Shown here in pieces: positions 7,540 through 15,287 of a DNA stretch of 42,320 bases. Below the pieces are notes generated by a model. That model saw nothing but the letters and a program-made list of their open reading frames with translations. It was not told the origin of the DNA and did no database searches. Positions within the stretch are counted from its first letter, which is position 1, and every line of letters begins with the position of its first letter. The stretch lies in the NCBI GenBank assembly GCA_027730505.1, contig JAQCGT010000012.1, positions 1 to 42,320 of the forward strand. The letters run 5' to 3'. The position numbers were made by a program, and so were the translations under genes. The stretch is from Actinomycetota bacterium (GTDB lineage: Bacteria; Actinomycetota; Acidimicrobiia; Acidimicrobiales; Ilumatobacteraceae).

Positions 7540-8853
7540 GTGATCGACGTCCGGCTCCTGCGTTCCGACCTTGACGCTGTTCGTGCGTCGCTGGCTCGTC
7601 GTGGCGATGCCGACCTTGATTCGCTCGTCGACACGATGATCAGCCTTGACGCCAAGTTGCGTGAGATCACCGCCGAACGGGATGCCGTGCGGGCCAAGGT
7701 CAACGAACTCTCGAAACAGGTTGGAATGCTGCGTCGAGACGGCGATGCCGCCGGCGCTGAAGCGCTCCAGGCCGAAAGTCGTGCGCTCGGTGAAACCGAG
7801 AACACCTTGGCCGCCGACCACGACACGATGTCGGCGAAGCTCCGTGAGGTGCTGTTGGTGGTGCCAAACCTGCCCCATCCGGATAGCCCCGATGGTACGA
7901 GTGATGCCGACAACCCGGTGATCTCGGGGCCGTTTCTCCCAGCTGGCGGCATCGATGGCTTTGCCGAACACCAACGCGTACCTCACTGGGAGATCGGCAC
8001 CGATCTCGGCATTCTCGACAGTGAACGTGCCACGAAAATCGCAGCATCGATGTTCACCATGCAGCGCGGGGCTGGCGCCACGCTCGCCCGGGCGCTCTGC
8101 CAGTACGCGCTCGACGCCAATGCCGATGCCTTTGAGGAGGTGCGCCCGCCCACGCTGGTGTCGACGGCCACCCTGACCTCAACCGGTCAGCTGCCGAAGT
8201 TCGCCGATGACGCCTATGCCATCGAACGCGACGACCTGTGGTGTATCCCGACCGCCGAGGTGCCGCTCACCTCGATGTACGCAGGCGAGGTCCTCGCCCA
8301 AGCAGACCTACCGGCGCGGTTCATGGCGTACAGCCCGTGCTATCGCCGCGAGGCCGGCTCGGCAGGCCGCGACACCCGCGGCATGTTGCGCGCCCATGAA
8401 TTCGACAAGGTCGAGATCCTTGCCCTGGCTACCCCCGACCAGGCGGCTGAGCTGCTCACCGAGATGGTGGGCCGTGTCGAGCGACTGATCTCGTCACTCG
8501 GCCTGCACCACCGGGTGATCGAGATCTGCACCGGTGACATGGGTCAGAGCCATCACCGTTCCTTCGACGTCGAGGTGTACGCGCCGGGATGTGAGCAATG
8601 GCTCGAGGTGTCGTCGGTGTCATGGTTCTCCGACTATCAGGCCCGTCGCGCTGACATCCGCTACCGGCCGCTCGACGCCGACGGCAAGCCGGTGAAGGGC
8701 ACCGCTCTCGTACACACCCTGAACGGCTCGGCGCTCGCCGTGCCACGGGTCTGGGCCGCAATTCTCGAAACCAACCGGCAACCCGATGGCACCATCGCAG
8801 TGCCGAAGGTGCTGCACCCGTACATGCGTGGCATCACGGTGATCGGCGGCTGA
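7540..8853 (+). CDS. serS: Seryl-tRNA synthetase
   Basis: Charges tRNA-Ser with serine (class II synthetase). The 437-residue length is normal. Residues 1-105 form the long antiparallel coiled-coil arm that grips the tRNA; the catalytic core follows, with motif 2 around [21 protein letters not shown] and the serine-specific [15 protein letters not shown] segment, and motif 3 near the C-terminus ([19 protein letters not shown]). The GTG start at 7540 gives the family N-terminus [10 protein letters not shown]. pdxH begins one base after the stop, so the two are cotranscribed. Confidence 0.97.
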   Translation: MIDVRLLRSDLDAVRASLARRGDADLDSLVDTMISLDAKLREITAERDAVRAKVNELSKQVGMLRRDGDAAGAEALQAESRALGETENTLAADHDTMSAKLREVLLVVPNLPHPDSPDGTSDADNPVISGPFLPAGGIDGFAEHQRVPHWEIGTDLGILDSERATKIAASMFTMQRGAGATLARALCQYALDANADAFEEVRPPTLVSTATLTSTGQLPKFADDAYAIERDDLWCIPTAEVPLTSMYAGEVLAQADLPARFMAYSPCYRREAGSAGRDTRGMLRAHEFDKVEILALATPDQAAELLTEMVGRVERLISSLGLHHRVIEICTGDMGQSHHRSFDVEVYAPGCEQWLEVSSVSWFSDYQARRADIRYRPLDADGKPVKGTALVHTLNGSALAVPRVWAAILETNRQPDGTIAVPKVLHPYMRGITVIGG

Positions 8854-8854
8854 T

Positions 8855-9502
8855 GTGGCCGACCGTGATGCCATTCGTGATCGGCGTATCCAATACGAGA
8901 CCGCTGGTCTCGAGGTTGGCGATGTCGACAGCGATCCGGTCGTCCAGTGGCACCGCTGGTACGACGACGCGGCGGCGGCCGAGCTGGTGGAGCCGAACGC
9001 GATGACAATCGGCACCGTCGATGCTGACGGTGTGCCCGATGCCCGCATTGTGCTCGTGCGGGCCGTTGACCATGCCGGACTCACGTTCTTCACCAACTAC
9101 GACTCGGCCAAAGGAACGCAACTCGGTGCCAACCCGGCGGCAGTGGCGGTGTTCGGATGGCTCGACCTGCACCGTCAGGTGCGCGTGCGCGGCACGGTCA
9201 CCAAAGTCACCGAGGCGGAGAGCGACGAGTACTTCATGAGCCGCCCGCGTGGATCGCGAATCGGCGCGTGGGCGTCGCCGCAGTCGACCGTGATCGCCGA
9301 CCGAGCCGAACTCGAGCATCGGGTAGCCGGCGAAACCGCTCGCTTCGATGGTTCCGAGGTCACTCGTCCCGCACATTGGGGCGGCTACCGGATCGTGCCG
9401 GACACCTGGGAGTTCTGGCAGGGGAGACCGAGCCGTCTTCACGACCGACTCCGCTACCGGCGAGTCGGTGACGTCTGGGTCATCGAACGCCTCGCCCCCT
9501 GA
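8855..9502 (+). CDS. pdxH: Pyridoxamine 5'-phosphate oxidase
   Basis: FMN enzyme that oxidises pyridoxine/pyridoxamine phosphate to pyridoxal 5'-phosphate in the cytosol. The 215 residues match the family length. Recognisable blocks are the N-terminal WhrWydda segment, [22 protein letters not shown], the FMN-binding [13 protein letters not shown] and the C-terminal [17 protein letters not shown]. The GTG start lies one base after the serS TGA; no separate promoter is seen. Confidence 0.96.
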   Translation: MADRDAIRDRRIQYETAGLEVGDVDSDPVVQWHRWYDDAAAAELVEPNAMTIGTVDADGVPDARIVLVRAVDHAGLTFFTNYDSAKGTQLGANPAAVAVFGWLDLHRQVRVRGTVTKVTEAESDEYFMSRPRGSRIGAWASPQSTVIADRAELEHRVAGETARFDGSEVTRPAHWGGYRIVPDTWEFWQGRPSRLHDRLRYRRVGDVWVIERLAP

Positions 9503-9554
9503 TCACTCAGACGGTTCGCCACCGCGTTGGGTGCGCACCGAAACAGCGGTATTC

Positions 9555-9585
9555 GTACAGAATGACAACAAACATTCTGTACACT
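9555..9585 (+). promoter_or_regulatory. Perfect inverted repeat and -10 box ahead of vapBC (autoregulatory operator)
   Basis: GTACAGAATG (9555-9564) and CATTCTGTAC (9573-9582) form an exact 10-bp inverted repeat with an 8-base spacer. The right arm overlaps TACACT (9580-9585), a TAnnnT -10 box that lies six bases before the ATG at 9592. Toxin-antitoxin operons of this class are normally repressed by the antitoxin dimer bound to such a palindrome; that binding is inferred. Confidence 0.75.
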
Positions 9586-9591
9586 TTGGAG

Positions 9592-9873
9592 ATGGACATC
9601 GGCATCACCGAACTCCGGGCCAACCTCGCACACTGGATCGCCCGAGCAGCGTCGGGTGACGATGTTGTGATTACCGACCACGGACGTCCCGTTGCGCGTC
9701 TGGTGCCCACCGAACCCGTTGACCGGTGGTCGGAACTCATCGAATCAGGACTCGTGCTGCGACCAGACGAGGTGACTCGGAGTCACCGAACGGACGACTT
9801 CCCGATTGCGCACGAGCCGACCGGGGTGTCGCTCGCCGATGAACTCGAGGCGATGCGAGACGAAGACCGTTGA
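9592..9873 (+). CDS. Antitoxin of the Phd/YefM (VapB-like) family
   Basis: A 93-residue antitoxin with the Phd/YefM N-terminal fold: MDIGITELRANLAHWIARAASGDD, then VVITDHGRPVARLVP, which forms the DNA-binding dimer. The C-terminal half (about 50-93) is acidic and probably unstructured until it wraps the toxin. An earlier in-frame ATG at 9562 lies inside the left operator arm. The ATG at 9592 is preferred because it starts at the conserved Phd N-terminus and lies six bases after a -10 box, so the mRNA is probably leaderless. Its stop overlaps the toxin start by four bases (TTGA). Confidence 0.88.
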   Translation: MDIGITELRANLAHWIARAASGDDVVITDHGRPVARLVPTEPVDRWSELIESGLVLRPDEVTRSHRTDDFPIAHEPTGVSLADELEAMRDEDR

Positions 9874-10295
9874 TCGTCTATCTCGACACGAGTGCGGTCA
9901 TCAAGCTCATCCACATCGAGACCGGCACCGATACGGCACAGCGGCTCTGGCGATCAGCATCGACTCTGTGTGCGAGTTCGATCGTGGTGCCAGAGGTGGC
10001 CTCGGTGATCCGCCGCGTGTCGGGGCCAAGCGGACCGGGCCAGCTCCAGCAGGCGTGGATGTCTCGTCGACGCTACGTCTCAATGATCTCGGTCGATCCT
10101 TCGGTCATCGCTCTCGCCGAAGACCTCGCCGGACGCCACCCACTCTCGGGCGCCGATGCGCTCCATCTCGCCTCGGCACTCACGACCAACTTCGGCAACC
10201 TCATCTTCCTCACCTGGGATCGACGGTTGCATCAGGCGGCGCACGTTGAGGGGCTCACCGTCGCTCCCCGAGACCCGAACGCAGGCGAGCCGTAG
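9870..10295 (+). CDS. vapC: VapC-family toxin, PIN-domain ribonuclease
   Basis: A 141-residue PIN-domain endoribonuclease toxin, which cuts specific RNAs (often tRNA) with Mg2+. The four acidic active-site residues are present: D6 (YLDTSA), E42 (VPEVAS), D96 (GADALHLA) and D117 (TWDRRL). The start is a TTG that overlaps the antitoxin TGA, so toxin is made only after antitoxin. Nothing suggests decay: the frame is full length and the active site intact. The RNA target cannot be read from the sequence. Confidence 0.93.
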   Translation: MIVYLDTSAVIKLIHIETGTDTAQRLWRSASTLCASSIVVPEVASVIRRVSGPSGPGQLQQAWMSRRRYVSMISVDPSVIALAEDLAGRHPLSGADALHLASALTTNFGNLIFLTWDRRLHQAAHVEGLTVAPRDPNAGEP

Positions 10296-10308
10296 ACTTA
10301 CGGGGGTC

Positions 10309-11289
10309 ATGACCTCTGTCCAACCCCCAAGCACGCTCCCGCAGGCCAACGACCCGTGCTGGTGCGGCAGCGGACGTAAATACAAGCGCTGCCACCGAGC
10401 CTCTGAAGGTCGTGTGCTGCCGGGTGAGATCGCGCCGATGCTCACCGTTCCCGAGCACATCGCTCGACCCTCCTACGCCGACACCGGCGAGGTGGAACGC
10501 TGGGACGAGCCGCTCGTGAAGAGCCCCGAGATCATCGAACGGATGCGACACGCCGGACGCATCGCGGCCGAGGTACTCCGACTCGCTGGCGAGTATCTGA
10601 AGCCCGGCATCACCACCGACGAGGTCGATCGCTACGTCCACCAACTGTTCATCGACCGCGACACGTACCCGAGCACCCTCAACTACCACGGCTATCCCAA
10701 GAGCCTGTGCACCTCGGCCAACGAGGTCATCTGCCACGGCATCCCCGACTCGCGGGTCATGCTTGACGGCGACATCATGAACCTCGACGTGACCGGCTAC
10801 GTGGGCGGCGTGCATGGCGACACCAACGCCACGTTCTGCATCGGCAACGTCGACGCCGAGAGTCGTGAACTCATTCGCGTCACCGAAGAGTGCACGTGGA
10901 AAGGCATCGAAGCGGTGCGTCCCGGACGGCCCGTGAGCGACATCGGCCGCGCCATCGAAGAGCACGCCAAAGCGCACCGCTACGGCGTGGTGAAGGCCTT
11001 CATCGGACACGGCATCGGCGAGCAGTTCCACACCGATATGCAGATCCTCCACTACTACGACTCGCGTGCCACGACGATCATGCAACCCGGCATGACCTTC
11101 ACCATCGAACCGATGATCACCCTCGGTGATTGGCGGCATCGCATGTGGGACGACGGTTGGACAGCGGTGACCGCTGACTGGCGGCGCACAGCGCAGTTCG
11201 AACACACCGTGCTCGTCACCGACGACGGTGTTGAGGTCCTCACCGGTGGTGACGGCGCCGTGTCGGGAACCGCCCCCTGGAATCGCTGA
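10309..11289 (+). CDS. map: Methionine aminopeptidase type I with N-terminal SEC-C zinc motif
   Basis: Removes the initiator methionine from nascent proteins. The five metal ligands are present: D160, D171, H234, E267 and E298. The 326-residue form has an extra N-terminal arm with a SEC-C type zinc motif (C17, C19, C28, H29 in CWCGSGRKYKRCH), which resembles the ribosome-facing extension of the longer actinobacterial MetAP (MetAP1c). The start at 10309 gives this arm directly; the frame remains open upstream inside vapC but without family match. TAGACT (10293-10298), overlapping the vapC stop, lies ten bases before the ATG and may be its -10 box. Confidence 0.95.
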   Translation: MTSVQPPSTLPQANDPCWCGSGRKYKRCHRASEGRVLPGEIAPMLTVPEHIARPSYADTGEVERWDEPLVKSPEIIERMRHAGRIAAEVLRLAGEYLKPGITTDEVDRYVHQLFIDRDTYPSTLNYHGYPKSLCTSANEVICHGIPDSRVMLDGDIMNLDVTGYVGGVHGDTNATFCIGNVDAESRELIRVTEECTWKGIEAVRPGRPVSDIGRAIEEHAKAHRYGVVKAFIGHGIGEQFHTDMQILHYYDSRATTIMQPGMTFTIEPMITLGDWRHRMWDDGWTAVTADWRRTAQFEHTVLVTDDGVEVLTGGDGAVSGTAPWNR

Positions 11290-11336
11290 CGAGTCAACCC
11301 CTCACGTCGGGAACCGCAACGGCGCTCCGAGCGACC

Positions 11337-11855
11337 ATGACAGTCGTGAAGACACGACTCCTGCTCCCCGCTCTCGCTGTGATCACCCTCGGTGCTGTTG
11401 CCTGTGGCGGTGACGACGAGAGCATCACCATCACCGACCCGTGGGCCCGAACCAGCCCCGCCATGGTCACGATGGGCGCCGCCTACATGCAGATCGCCGC
11501 ATCGGCAGGCGACACCCTCATCGGCGTCAGCGTGCCCTCATCGATCGCCGAACGTGCCGAGATCCACGAGATGGCCCCTGTCGCCGCAACAGACGACTCG
11601 ATGGAAATGAGCTCGGACGATTCAATGGACATGGACTCCATGGATATGGAGTCGATGGACGAGGTCATGGTCATGCAACAGATCATGAGCCTCGAGCTCC
11701 CGGCCGGTGAGACCGTTGAACTGAAGCCCGGCGGCTACCACGTCATGCTCATCGGACTCGCTGCCCCGCTCGAGATCGGTGAAACCTTCGACCTCACCCT
11801 CGACTTCGAAAACGCCGAGGATCAGGTTGTGACCGTGGAGGTCCGCGAAGGCTGA
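11337..11855 (+). CDS. Copper chaperone PCu(A)C lipoprotein with Met-rich insert
   Basis: Periplasm-side/cell-surface copper(I) carrier of the PCuAC family, which hands copper to the CuA site of oxidase subunit II. A lipoprotein signal ends at AVAC (C23). Copper-ligand motifs are visible: H77/M79 (EIHEM) and H135/M137 (GGYHVML), with DPWAR and PAGETVELKPGG flanks typical of the family. Between residues 89 and 113 there is an unusual insert with nine methionines among Asp/Ser (MDM-type repeats), a plausible extra Cu(I) site. The TlpA-like gene follows with a one-base overlap, and SCO1 lies in the opposing operon. Confidence 0.9.
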   Translation: MTVVKTRLLLPALAVITLGAVACGGDDESITITDPWARTSPAMVTMGAAYMQIAASAGDTLIGVSVPSSIAERAEIHEMAPVAATDDSMEMSSDDSMDMDSMDMESMDEVMVMQQIMSLELPAGETVELKPGGYHVMLIGLAAPLEIGETFDLTLDFENAEDQVVTVEVREG

Positions 11856-12334
11856 TGCTGCGCCGGATTGGATTCGCCGCACTGCTCGTCATCGTCACCG
11901 CATGCGGCGGGTCCGACCCATCGGCGACCCTGCCCGACATCACCCTCGAACGAGTCGACGGTGATGCCGCAGTCGATCTCGGTGATCTCGACGGCCCTGC
12001 CGTCATCAATCTGTGGGCGACCTGGTGTGCCCCATGTCGGCGAGAGATCCCCGATCTTGAGACGTTTCATCGAGACCTCGGCGACGCCGTCGACGTGATC
12101 GGCATCAACATCGGCGACGAGCCGGACCAGATCACCAACTTCCTCAACGACCTCGACGAACCCGCCGTCACCTACACCCAACTCGTCGACCCACTCGCCG
12201 ACGTCGCCGATCACCTCGGATCGAGCACACTGCCCGTCACCGTGGTTGTGGCCAACGGCCAGATCGTGGAACGACACGATGGCCCGATCACCGCCGACGA
12301 ACTCAACGATCTGATCGCACCACACCTGGGCTGA
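11855..12334 (+). CDS. TlpA-like thioredoxin-fold lipoprotein
   Basis: A 159-residue exported thiol-disulfide protein. The lipobox is VTAC (C17); the redox motif WCAPC gives C58 and C61, and the cis-Pro region reads STLPVTVVV. Such proteins reduce the cysteines of CuA or of apocytochromes outside the membrane. The ATG shares one base with the PCuAC stop, so the two are an operon. Its last 32 bases overlap the 3' end of the opposing gene. Confidence 0.88.
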   Translation: MLRRIGFAALLVIVTACGGSDPSATLPDITLERVDGDAAVDLGDLDGPAVINLWATWCAPCRREIPDLETFHRDLGDAVDVIGINIGDEPDQITNFLNDLDEPAVTYTQLVDPLADVADHLGSSTLPVTVVVANGQIVERHDGPITADELNDLIAPHLG

Positions 12335-13319
12335 TGAGCACAGCGAGTGCGCCGGCGATCGCCGCCACCGCCACCACCGCCGCACCGGCCGTGACCACAC
12401 GATCGACGGCGCCGGGCCACGGACTCGGAATCAACGCCCGCCACAATCCGGTACGGCGATCCCACACCCACACGCTGAGCACCACACCCGATACGAGCAA
12501 CGCACCGTTCGCCCAGAACCAGCGGCCCGACCGCTCGAACGCCACACCAGCCGCGCCGCCGATCAGTGCGCCGAGCGGCAACACCCACCAGCGCGGGTTA
12601 GGGCCGGTATCAGCCGGCGTTGTCGCGTAGGTAACGACTCCGACGATCAGTGCCACCAGCGACACAGCGCCGAGCCACATCGACGCAGCAGCCAGTCGAC
12701 GTCCACCGAAGACCAGTACCGCTGCCACCGCAGCCATACCGAGAATCAGACCGGCGATCGATGGTCGTGCCGACGGGGCTGGCAACAACGTGCTCTCCAC
12801 CCGCACCGCCACGTCGACATCGTCAACCGTGAACGGCACCAGCGACGAGATGACGACATCCCCGGGCTCGGCCCCAATCGGCGGGGACGACTCCATCCAA
12901 TGGATCCGGTGATCGTGCCATGCCACCGAACAGTCATCGTCGATCTGCTCCCACTCGGGGGTGGCGTCCGGATCGACGAAGTCCGGTCTCACGACATCGC
13001 CATAGCGATCCTCGTTGTACCAGGCGGACCAACTCAGGCGGTTCTGCCACACCGAGCAATCGGCATCGATCCGCAGATAGGGCTCGGCGTCGTAGCCCGG
13101 GATCGTGGCGGTCGACCCAGGATCGACGTTCAGCCACAAGAACGAATCGACCCCTTCGACCTTGATCGAGAATGTGTCGGGCACACCGTCAGCACCGTCA
13201 GCGGTGACATCGACAACCACCGACTCGAAATCTGTCGGGCCGGGCGCATCGGCCGAGACCACCCTGGCAGGAATGATCACGAAGGCACACGCGAGCAGCG
13301 ATCCCCGCAGCCACCTCAT
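12303..13319 (-). CDS. Exported protein with C-terminal membrane helices, unknown function
   Basis: A 338-residue protein I do not recognise. Residues 1-24 are a signal peptide (MRWLRGSLLACAFVIIPARVVSADA). Residues 25-180 form a domain outside the membrane with paired Cys in DCSVWQNR and DDCSVAWHDH, each in an Asp-rich setting. Residues 185-330 hold about five hydrophobic helices. The ATG at 13319 overlaps the stop of the cupredoxin-like gene by four bases (ATGA), which sets the start and places it as last gene of the sigma/cytochrome/SCO operon. A role in copper handling or in sensing for the sigma factor is possible but unproven. Confidence 0.75.
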   Translation of the reverse strand: MRWLRGSLLACAFVIIPARVVSADAPGPTDFESVVVDVTADGADGVPDTFSIKVEGVDSFLWLNVDPGSTATIPGYDAEPYLRIDADCSVWQNRLSWSAWYNEDRYGDVVRPDFVDPDATPEWEQIDDDCSVAWHDHRIHWMESSPPIGAEPGDVVISSLVPFTVDDVDVAVRVESTLLPAPSARPSIAGLILGMAAVAAVLVFGGRRLAAASMWLGAVSLVALIVGVVTYATTPADTGPNPRWWVLPLGALIGGAAGVAFERSGRWFWANGALLVSGVVLSVWVWDRRTGLWRALIPSPWPGAVDRVVTAGAAVVAVAAIAGALAVLISPGVVRSDR

Positions 13320-13705
13320 GCGGGAAGAACCTTGAGGGTGAACCGCCCGCTCGGATGCACCGAACAATCCCCGCTCAACTCACCAGCCGAGGTGAACGAC
13401 TGCACCATCGTCTCACCCGCACCCACATAGAAGATGCCGACCACATGGCCACGGTCGTCCTCGTTCACGATGCGGATCGACTCCCCGACACGCACCACGA
13501 GTTCGGCTGGCACGATGTCGAGTTGCTCCCCGGCATCGATACGGGCGCCGGCACCTGCCGGAATCGTGTAGTCGTACTCGGCGACCGCCGACATATCACC
13601 GGCTGTCGTTCCGGGAGCGGAGTCACCGGACGTCACCCAGACACCGGCAACAACACCGACCAGCCCGAGCGCCGCCACCACCGCAAGCAGCCGCAGTCGG
13701 TTCAC
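13316..13705 (-). CDS. Cupredoxin-like exported protein
   Basis: A 129-residue protein with an N-terminal membrane anchor or signal peptide (4-25) and a cupredoxin-like domain. Possible copper ligands are H87 (DRGHVVGIF), C114 and H117 (GDCSVHPSG). The usual fourth ligand Met after CxxH is not seen (the sequence goes on RFTLKV), so the site may be three-coordinate or use a different ligand. Four-base overlaps (ATGA) join it to SCO1 upstream and the membrane protein downstream. It may carry electrons or copper for the respiratory chain; this is inference. Confidence 0.78.
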   Translation of the reverse strand: MNRLRLLAVVAALGLVGVVAGVWVTSGDSAPGTTAGDMSAVAEYDYTIPAGAGARIDAGEQLDIVPAELVVRVGESIRIVNEDDRGHVVGIFYVGAGETMVQSFTSAGELSGDCSVHPSGRFTLKVLPA

Positions 13706-14310
13706 GCCCGTCGACCCGCCAGGAGATCCTCGATGTCGGCCCGCAACGCCGCCCGTTCGAGACCGAACGGCCAGGTGATGAGCAACCCACCGGTGTCATC
13801 GACGGCGTACAGCGATCCCGAGTGCGCCACCTCGATCGTTCCGTCATCGGCTTCGGTGACCGAATAGCTCGCGCCGAAGGCCTCAGCCGCAGTCAGCAGT
13901 TGCACAGCATCCTCGGTACCGAGAGCGATGCCATCGGGGAAGAAACTCGTCACGTAGTCAGGCAGGATCGGAATGTCGCGATCGGGATCAACCGTCACCA
14001 TCGCCACGTCGACCCGATCACGATCGGCGTCATCGATCTCGCGCAGTGCAATTCGAAGATCCTGCATTGTCGTTGGACACACATCTGGGCAATTCGTGTA
14101 GCCGAAATAGACGATCAACAGTCCGTCATCGTCAGCGACGAGCTCCCGCTCACCGCCAGCGTCGCCGAGAATCGGCAGCACGACTCCGGCCAGACTCGGA
14201 TTCGGAGTGCGCACGTAGCCAGCGAGCTCACGCTGACCTCCGCACGCAACCGCGAGGAACGCCAGCACCACAGCAATGACCGCTCGGGGCATCAGCGCAG
14301 CCCGCCTCAT
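13702..14310 (-). CDS. SCO1/SenC family copper chaperone lipoprotein
   Basis: A 202-residue SCO protein, needed for loading or reducing the CuA centre of cytochrome oxidase. Lipobox AVAC (C23). The copper/redox motif is C74-x3-C78 in GYTNCPDVCPTTM and the third ligand H163 is in VAHSGSLYAVD, all as in working SCO proteins. ATGA overlaps on both sides show tight translational coupling with the cytochrome c and cupredoxin-like genes. Confidence 0.94.
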   Translation of the reverse strand: MRRAALMPRAVIAVVLAFLAVACGGQRELAGYVRTPNPSLAGVVLPILGDAGGERELVADDDGLLIVYFGYTNCPDVCPTTMQDLRIALREIDDADRDRVDVAMVTVDPDRDIPILPDYVTSFFPDGIALGTEDAVQLLTAAEAFGASYSVTEADDGTIEVAHSGSLYAVDDTGGLLITWPFGLERAALRADIEDLLAGRRA

Positions 14311-14690
14311 GGCAACTCCAACTCAGCGATGAAGTCAGTGATCGACTCGACATCGCTCAACGAGAGATTGTTCATCGGCATCGGAATCGAATAGCCGGCA
14401 ACTTTTCGAGCTGCCGGATCCATGATCGACTCGACGACATAGGCACGGTCGGCAACGAGGGATGTGCCGTCGGCGAACTCCGAGGTCGATCCGATCAAGC
14501 CCACCAACGACGGGCCGACACCGCCTCCGCCATCTGATCCATGACACGCAGCACAACCGTTCGAGATGTAGATCGACCGGCCCGCGGCCGCAGCCTCGGA
14601 CAATGCTGGCCCGGAATCATCAGCACCACACGCTGCGAGTAGAGCGACACCGACGGCAACGCCGAGCACCGACCGTACCGACGACGTCAC
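14307..14690 (-). CDS. Monohaem c-type cytochrome lipoprotein
   Basis: A 127-residue lipid-anchored cytochrome c: lipobox AAC (C21), haem motif CAACH at 46-50, and MPM near 103-105 as likely axial Met. The closing part (DRAYVVESIMDPAA through LSDVESITDFIAEL) strongly resembles the cytochrome domains fused to oxidase subunit II. It could carry electrons to the caa3 oxidase. It is coupled by ATGA to the sigma factor upstream and SCO1 downstream. Confidence 0.93.
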   Translation of the reverse strand: MTSSVRSVLGVAVGVALLAACGADDSGPALSEAAAAGRSIYISNGCAACHGSDGGGGVGPSLVGLIGSTSEFADGTSLVADRAYVVESIMDPAARKVAGYSIPMPMNNLSLSDVESITDFIAELELP

Positions 14691-15271
14691 GCGGAACGCT
14701 CCACAACGCCAAATCCCGAACCCTGAAGATGCTCGATCAGATCCATTCGTGCACGAGCGACGCGCGACCGGACTGTGCCGATGGGACAGTCGATCACATC
14801 AGCTGCCTCGGCGTAGGACAAGCCGAGGACCTGAGTCAGCACAAACGCATCACGGCGATCCGGATCAAGCCGATCGAACACATCGTCGAGTTCGGTGGTG
14901 CCCAGGTCGTGATGCACATCAGCGACGACACCACCTTCGAGTCGGCCGTTGCGGCGACGCGTGCGCTCCCGACGCCGGACTGAGTCGGCGCAGACCCGTC
15001 GGGTGATCTGGCGAACCCAGTGCACGGCCGGCCCATCACCGCGGAATCGGTGCATCGAGGCGACGATTCGTTCATTCGTCTCCTGGATCAGGTCGTCGAT
15101 CGAGTCCGGGTCTCCGAGAAGTCGGCACAACGGCTCGATCTCTGTGCGAGCCCACACGAAGAATTGCCGAGACGCCTCGGCGTCGCCCGCGGCCGCGGCG
15201 AGCAGGAGCTCGGACCAACGGGCATCGGCGTCGGCGACCATTCCCCCAGTCAACCAGGTCTTCCGCCACAT
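14687..15271 (-). CDS. ECF-type RNA polymerase sigma factor
   Basis: A 194-residue ECF sigma factor. Region 2 covers about 45-105 (DDLIQETNERIVASMHRF, VHWVRQITRRVCADSVRRR) and region 4 about 135-185 (DRRDAFVLTQVLGLSYAEAADVIDCPIGTVRSRVARAR, split here by motif). No anti-sigma gene is adjacent; the genes coupled to it are a cytochrome c, SCO1 and a cupredoxin-like protein, so it may govern respiration or copper/redox stress genes. Start at 15271 has GAGGA nearby; M11 (15241) is an alternative. The stop overlaps the cytochrome start (ATGA). Confidence 0.9.
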   Translation of the reverse strand: MWRKTWLTGGMVADADARWSELLLAAAAGDAEASRQFFVWARTEIEPLCRLLGDPDSIDDLIQETNERIVASMHRFRGDGPAVHWVRQITRRVCADSVRRRERTRRRNGRLEGGVVADVHHDLGTTELDDVFDRLDPDRRDAFVLTQVLGLSYAEAADVIDCPIGTVRSRVARARMDLIEHLQGSGFGVVERSA

Positions 15272-15287
15272 CTCCCAGGGTCCTCGG

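Noticed and set aside
11601-11675. Short ATGGAC-type repeats in the PCuAC gene as a separate repeat element
   Set aside because: They are in frame, code for a Met/Asp-rich loop and occur nowhere else in the window, so they are part of the gene.
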